From contig NZ_CP041969.1 of assembly GCF_014107495.1 (NCBI RefSeq), positions 1,485,001 through 1,549,000 of the forward strand: a stretch of 64,000 nt of DNA. The letters are read 5' to 3'. Positions 60,388-64,000 of the stretch are shown here, one piece after another. The stretch is from Cohnella cholangitidis (GTDB lineage Bacteria; Bacillota; Bacilli; Paenibacillales; Paenibacillaceae). A program made the position numbers and the translations under genes. The first letter of the stretch is position 1. The number at the start of each line of letters is the position of its first letter. The notes beneath the pieces were generated by a model, which was not told the DNA's origin, did not search any database, and worked only from the letters and a program-made list of their open reading frames with translations.

Positions 60388-61611
60388 ATGGGCTTACACT
60401 TCGGAACGTTGTTCTGGCCGGGAACAACTATATCGGCGTCTACGCGTTACCCTGCGCTGAAAGGCCTCGTTAACGCCCGTGCCGTCATTATCGGCGGAGG
60501 AATGTCCGGAGCCGCGTGCGGATACATGTTGGCCCGAAGCGGCATCGACGCCGTATTGATCGAGCAACGATCGATCGCATCCGGGAGCAGCGCCGCGAAC
60601 ACGGGTCTATTGCAATATAGCAACGATACGATGTTAAGCGAATTCGCCGAGCGGATGGACGTGCGACAAGCTGTTAAATTCTACAGGGCATGCAAGCAAG
60701 CCGCGGAGAAGCTATGCGTTATCGCCGGCAATCTGCAGAGAGCAACGGACTTCAAGCGACGCAACAGCCTTTATTATGCCTCTTCGCAGGAAGATGTTCC
60801 CGCGTTGCAACGGGAATACGCTATGCTCCGCCAGTATGGATTCGATGCGGAATGGTGGGATGAATCGCGCATTGCCGAGCATTTCCCCTTCCGCAGGGCG
60901 GCCGCAATCGTCACCCGCGGCGACGGAGAAGTGAATCCTTATTCATTTGTCCAAGCTTTAGCCGAGGACGCTTGCCGGAATGGTCTGGGCATATACGAAA
61001 ATACGGCCATGTTATCCGTCGAGCCCCGTTCGGGGGGCTACCGGGTCATGACCGAAGACGGGGCGATCGATGCGGAACACGTTATTTACGCCGTAGGATA
61101 TGCGCCTGAACTTGCCGGAGGACGATGGCTTCAACCGATTATGAACCGCTCCTTCGCGATCGTGACCGATCCGGTGCAATCGCTATCCGCTTGGCACGAG
61201 CGCTTCTTAATGTGGGAAACCGCGCGGCCTTATCTGTATGCGAGGACGACGGTCGACAATCGAATCGTCGTGGGCGGATTGGATGAGAACGTCCGTCAGC
61301 CCGTCCTATCGGAGCGGGAGCTGCGAAACCGTTCGATGAGGCTGCTCTCGGAGCTTCACAAGCTATTCCCGGGATTGGACGCGCGGATTCGGTACGAATG
61401 GTGCGCCACTTTCGGAGAATCCGCGGACGGACTGCCATGGCTGGGCGAAGACCCTGATCGGCCGGGGCAGTATTATTGCTTAGGCTACGGGGGCAACGGT
61501 TCGATCTACAGCCTGCTCGGAGCGGAAATCATCCGAGACAGGCTGCTTGGCTTAGACAACCCCATTGCTTCTATCGTGCGCCCGGACCGTCCGACGAAGG
61601 TTTCGCCGTAA
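60388..61611 (+). CDS. FAD-dependent oxidoreductase (DAO family)
   Basis: A 407-aa flavoenzyme from the ATG at 60388 (GGGAGGCGG six bases upstream). The dinucleotide-binding loop is VIIGGGMSGAACGYMLARSG, and GSSAANTGLLQYSND follows. The C-terminus has CLGYGGNGSIYSLLGAEI, typical of D-amino-acid/glycine oxidase-like proteins. The substrate, an amine or amino acid, is not known. Its 3' end overlaps the convergent phosphodiesterase gene by 41 bases. Confidence 0.85.
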   Translation: MGLHFGTLFWPGTTISASTRYPALKGLVNARAVIIGGGMSGAACGYMLARSGIDAVLIEQRSIASGSSAANTGLLQYSNDTMLSEFAERMDVRQAVKFYRACKQAAEKLCVIAGNLQRATDFKRRNSLYYASSQEDVPALQREYAMLRQYGFDAEWWDESRIAEHFPFRRAAAIVTRGDGEVNPYSFVQALAEDACRNGLGIYENTAMLSVEPRSGGYRVMTEDGAIDAEHVIYAVGYAPELAGGRWLQPIMNRSFAIVTDPVQSLSAWHERFLMWETARPYLYARTTVDNRIVVGGLDENVRQPVLSERELRNRSMRLLSELHKLFPGLDARIRYEWCATFGESADGLPWLGEDPDRPGQYYCLGYGGNGSIYSLLGAEIIRDRLLGLDNPIASIVRPDRPTKVSP

Positions 61612-63169
61612 GTTTGGACCCGGCAAGCTTTAGCAAATAAGGCTTCAAATCGATTAACCGGTGTTGCCGCGGCTTAAGATCGGTACCGCAAATAATCAAC
61701 GGCACCAGAGATTCCGCGCGATGCAGCGAGCCGTGCCCTCCTCCTCCCCGATGGGTCGGCGAGTTGCTCGCAACGAGCTCATAGCCGGGTTCGGACGTAA
61801 TCGTCAAATAGTTTCCGCGATGGGAGTTCAATGCGGAGTGTAGACGTCTAAGTCCATCGGGATATCGAGATTCGTCCAATACGCCGGGATTGCCTTCCCA
61901 CGTCCATGCTTGTCCATAACGATCGATCCGCTCCCCGCCTTTCCTGAACCTAAACTCTCCGGCAACTGCTCCGCGAGTCGAATGAATCCAGTCGTTCTCC
62001 TTCCAAGCGATCAGCCCGATTCGCGAATCGGAGCGGAGGCGCGCGGCGATTTCCCGGAGCGACAACTCCGGTTTGAGGGAGTACACGTACGCCATCGTCT
62101 CGTTCACCGCAAGAGCGATATCCTGCTCTCCGGTTGCGGATTCGCCCGCTCCCAGCAAATCGTATTCCTTTAACAGCTCGGGCAAATCAACGATCGGATC
62201 TCGTCCCGCCGGCAAAATAGACGACATCCCGCTGTCGCCGGCAATGACGATAACAGCTTTCTTCAGCGCTTCCTCCGGCGAGCCGAATGCCCGCAACAGC
62301 GATTGGAGCTGCTCGTCAAGCTTCCTCACGCCTTCCAGGTCGGACGGGCCGTGCTTATGCAATCGTTGATCCAAATCGGGCAAGTACGCATATAGAAAGT
62401 CCGGCAGCTTATCGTTCCGGACCAAATATTCGATCGTCTCCAGCGCGAAACGATTATTGAAGCCGAACTTGTTCACCGCTCCGTCCGATGTCTGCTTTAT
62501 CCCCTCAAGAGGATTTGAGAAATCCCCGAACGAGAAATATTCCGGTCCGCGAGTTTTGATCTCGGCCGGAAAACCGAACGGCAACTGGATGATGCCCGGC
62601 ATGCGCAAAGAGTGCTCCGTCTTCCCTCTGTAAATCATTCCGTTGACGGATCCCGAGGTTAACCCTTGCTTGGCCAGATCTTCGTAGATCGTGCTGACTC
62701 CTTTATTTAGATGAAGCGCGTTCAAGTTGGAGAGAAAATCGGTCAATACTTGTTTGCCTCCCGTATCGATCGCTTCCATCGGGCCCGTTCCATAGTTGAC
62801 GATTCTACGTTCGTCGGCCGAATACCAGGACAATCCGGGAACTCGATGCCCGTCGGGATATTCTCCCGTCACTATTGACGCGTCGATCGTGACGGACATC
62901 GTCGGAAACGAGCTCACGACGTCGGAATAATATTGCCCGCGCTCGATCAAATAACGGAAAGTGGGGAGTAATCCGTTCTGTACTCCCCGGTCGATCGATT
63001 GCGCCATTAAGGAATCCGCCACAAGCAAGATCACTTTCTTGCGGCCGTCCCCCTGTTCGGACTTGACGCGCAACAAATCGCTCTCTCCGTGACGGGCATG
63101 GTTGCCGAAGCAGCCCCCGAGCAAGAGGGTAATAGCTACGACGCCTATCGTTCGAAAAGTTTTTCTCAT
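61571..63169 (-). CDS. Type I phosphodiesterase/alkaline-phosphatase-fold lipoprotein
   Basis: A 532-aa protein with a lipoprotein signal (AITLLLGGCFG) and an alkaline-phosphatase superfamily domain: VILLVADSLMAQ with the metal Asp, SFPTMSVTIDASIVTG with the nucleophile Ser/Thr, DFLYAYLPDLDQRLHKHGP, VIAGDSGMSSI, and GGGGHGSLHR near the C-terminus. It should hydrolyse phosphodiesters or phosphonates at the cell surface. The start is the GTG/ATG near 63169. Its stop lies inside the FAD gene's end. Confidence 0.82.
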   Translation of the reverse strand: MRKTFRTIGVVAITLLLGGCFGNHARHGESDLLRVKSEQGDGRKKVILLVADSLMAQSIDRGVQNGLLPTFRYLIERGQYYSDVVSSFPTMSVTIDASIVTGEYPDGHRVPGLSWYSADERRIVNYGTGPMEAIDTGGKQVLTDFLSNLNALHLNKGVSTIYEDLAKQGLTSGSVNGMIYRGKTEHSLRMPGIIQLPFGFPAEIKTRGPEYFSFGDFSNPLEGIKQTSDGAVNKFGFNNRFALETIEYLVRNDKLPDFLYAYLPDLDQRLHKHGPSDLEGVRKLDEQLQSLLRAFGSPEEALKKAVIVIAGDSGMSSILPAGRDPIVDLPELLKEYDLLGAGESATGEQDIALAVNETMAYVYSLKPELSLREIAARLRSDSRIGLIAWKENDWIHSTRGAVAGEFRFRKGGERIDRYGQAWTWEGNPGVLDESRYPDGLRRLHSALNSHRGNYLTITSEPGYELVASNSPTHRGGGGHGSLHRAESLVPLIICGTDLKPRQHRLIDLKPYLLKLAGSKLTAKPSSDGPGAR

Positions 63170-63189
63170 TTCTGTTCCACCCCGGAGTC

Positions 63190-63687
63190 TTAGCGAATTT
63201 GGCTATTCGATGACGTCGCGCCCGCTTGGCTTAGCAGGGACGCGGCGCTTCCTTCCCTATCCGTCTCCGCCAGCAGCACGAAATGCCCCGAATTCGTCGC
63301 TCTCGCGCAACGTTTCGCGGCTTCGCCCGTTACCCCGATTCGGTTAAAAGCCTCTTCGCCGTCCAATCCGTCTTCGGAATCGTATCCGTATGCCAATACG
63401 ACTCCGGCCGGTCCGGCTCCCGTCGTCGTATTGCCTGCGGGGTACCAGAGCGGGGCCGAAGCCGCAATCCATGCGTCGTCATCTCCGCCCGCCTCGTTGC
63501 CGCGTGCTCCGCGAAGCTCATCCAGCGCTTCCAGCGGCACATTGCCGTCCTCGGTCAACAGCGGAGCGCCTTCCCTATTCTTTACGGCAACCCTGATTCC
63601 GCTAATGTCCTCTCCCGCTTCGTTCAACTTCCGAATCGCTTCCAGCACCTTCGCTTCCTGTTCGAAAATACCGATGGTCATCGACAT
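63190..63687 (-). CDS. General stress protein YflT/GSP17M-like
   Basis: A 165-aa soluble protein. The N-terminal IGIFEQEAKVLEAIRKLNEAGEDISGIRVAVKN is like the YflT/general-stress-protein-17M domain; the C-terminus contains CARATNSGHFVLLAETDREG. AGGAGG lies 8 bases before the start. A clean sigma-B-type promoter lies upstream, so it is a probable sigma-B target. Confidence 0.8.
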   Translation of the reverse strand: MSMTIGIFEQEAKVLEAIRKLNEAGEDISGIRVAVKNREGAPLLTEDGNVPLEALDELRGARGNEAGGDDDAWIAASAPLWYPAGNTTTGAGPAGVVLAYGYDSEDGLDGEEAFNRIGVTGEAAKRCARATNSGHFVLLAETDREGSAASLLSQAGATSSNSQIR

Positions 63688-63735
63688 GAAATTACCTCCT
63701 ATCTCGGATTTGCCCTAAAGGGCCGCATACTAGCT

Positions 63736-63760
63736 ATACCCTTAAGAAGGAGCTTTGAAC
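63736..63760 (-). promoter_or_regulatory. Sigma-B-type promoter of the YflT-like gene
   Basis: On the minus strand GTTCAA (63760-63755) and a perfect GGGTAT (63741-63736) are 13 bases apart, 48 bases before the start codon. This is the best sigma-B match in the window. Confidence 0.85.
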
Positions 63761-63788
63761 CGAGACGGAGGCAAACTGCGCTCTATCG

Positions 63789-64000
63789 TCAACGAATTTT
63801 ACGGAAGATCCGATTGCGGTCGTTGAACGTCTCGTATTTCTCCGATACGGGAGTGAAGCCGATAGACTCCTTGGCTCCGACGATCAGAATCCCTTCCGGC
63901 GCCAAACTCTCGTAGAACAGCCTGTGGACTTGATCCCGCAACTGGTTGTTGAAATAAATCATTACGTTACGGCACAGGATGACATGAAATTCGTTAAAGG
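63789..64000 (-). CDS. cheR: Chemotaxis methyltransferase CheR (3' end only)
   Basis: The last 70 codons of a protein cut by the window edge. HVILCRNVMIYFNNQLRDQVHRLFYESL, followed by GILIVGAKESI, matches the SAM-dependent methyltransferase domain of CheR, which methylates chemoreceptors. The chemoreceptors in this window could be its substrates. Confidence 0.88.
   Translation of the reverse strand, partial: FNEFHVILCRNVMIYFNNQLRDQVHRLFYESLAPEGILIVGAKESIGFTPVSEKYETFNDRNRIFRKIR

Overview
The window looks like chromosomal DNA of a spore-forming, Gram-positive member of the Paenibacillaceae (Cohnella/Paenibacillus type). The evidence is a moderate-GC genome with strong AGGAGG-type ribosome binding sites, Firmicute-specific gene sets (ygxA-ygzB-perR, gatCAB, the sigY-yxlCDEFG operon, rsbV-rsbW-sigB, DUF1128, the spore protein YyaC) and many extracellular glycosidases. 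No rRNA, tRNA, transposase, phage gene or CRISPR array was found. Most genes lie on the minus strand.

Layout. 1-10.7 kb: ygxA (cut by the window edge), ygzB, a GH18/SH3 protein, the peroxide sensor perR with its own operator, MgtC, a GNAT enzyme, the gatCAB amidotransferase operon and an EAL protein. 10.8-13.9 kb: a complete sigma-Y operon behind a recognisable sigma-Y promoter. 14-21.7 kb: an M24 peptidase, a block of four 51-bp palindromic tandem repeats, and a compact nine-gene Tad-like secretion/pilus operon. 21.8-25.1 kb: metallohydrolase, thioredoxin-like and DedA proteins, and a cupredoxin. 25.2-27.9 kb: a cyclic-di-GMP module in which a diguanylate cyclase gene is followed by a c-di-GMP-I riboswitch with a terminator and then a PilZ protein gene. 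28-33.7 kb: methyltransferase, hydrolase, YyaC, DUF1128 and a transmembrane chemoreceptor. 33.8-50.7 kb: a carbohydrate island (GH43, GH2, sugar ABC importer, ArsR-type, LysR and AraC regulators, DUF4380, galT-galE-galK) that reads as capture, cleavage and Leloir-pathway use of a galactose-containing glycan. 50.7-55 kb: a second block of about 51-bp hairpin repeats, asparaginase, and a GT2/PMT glycosylation pair. 55-64 kb: the sigma-B stress module (rsbV, rsbW, sigB) with likely target genes (YtxH-like and YflT-like) carrying sigma-B-type promoters, a soluble chemoreceptor fused to a NitT/TauT-type binding domain, an FAD oxidoreductase, a phosphodiesterase-family lipoprotein and the 3' end of cheR.

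Four conserved genes (GH18, gatB, PilZ, acyltransferase) are each split by one single-base frame change. gatB should be essential here, so sequence indel errors are the most likely cause, and products should be read across the breaks.

The most interesting items are the DGC-riboswitch-PilZ circuit, the soluble binding-protein/chemoreceptor fusion, the Tad-like operon that lacks a classical Flp pilin and a prepilin peptidase, the two hairpin-repeat blocks, and the three sigma-B promoters that link scattered stress genes to the sigB operon in the same window. All identifications are from reading the sequence; no database search was run.
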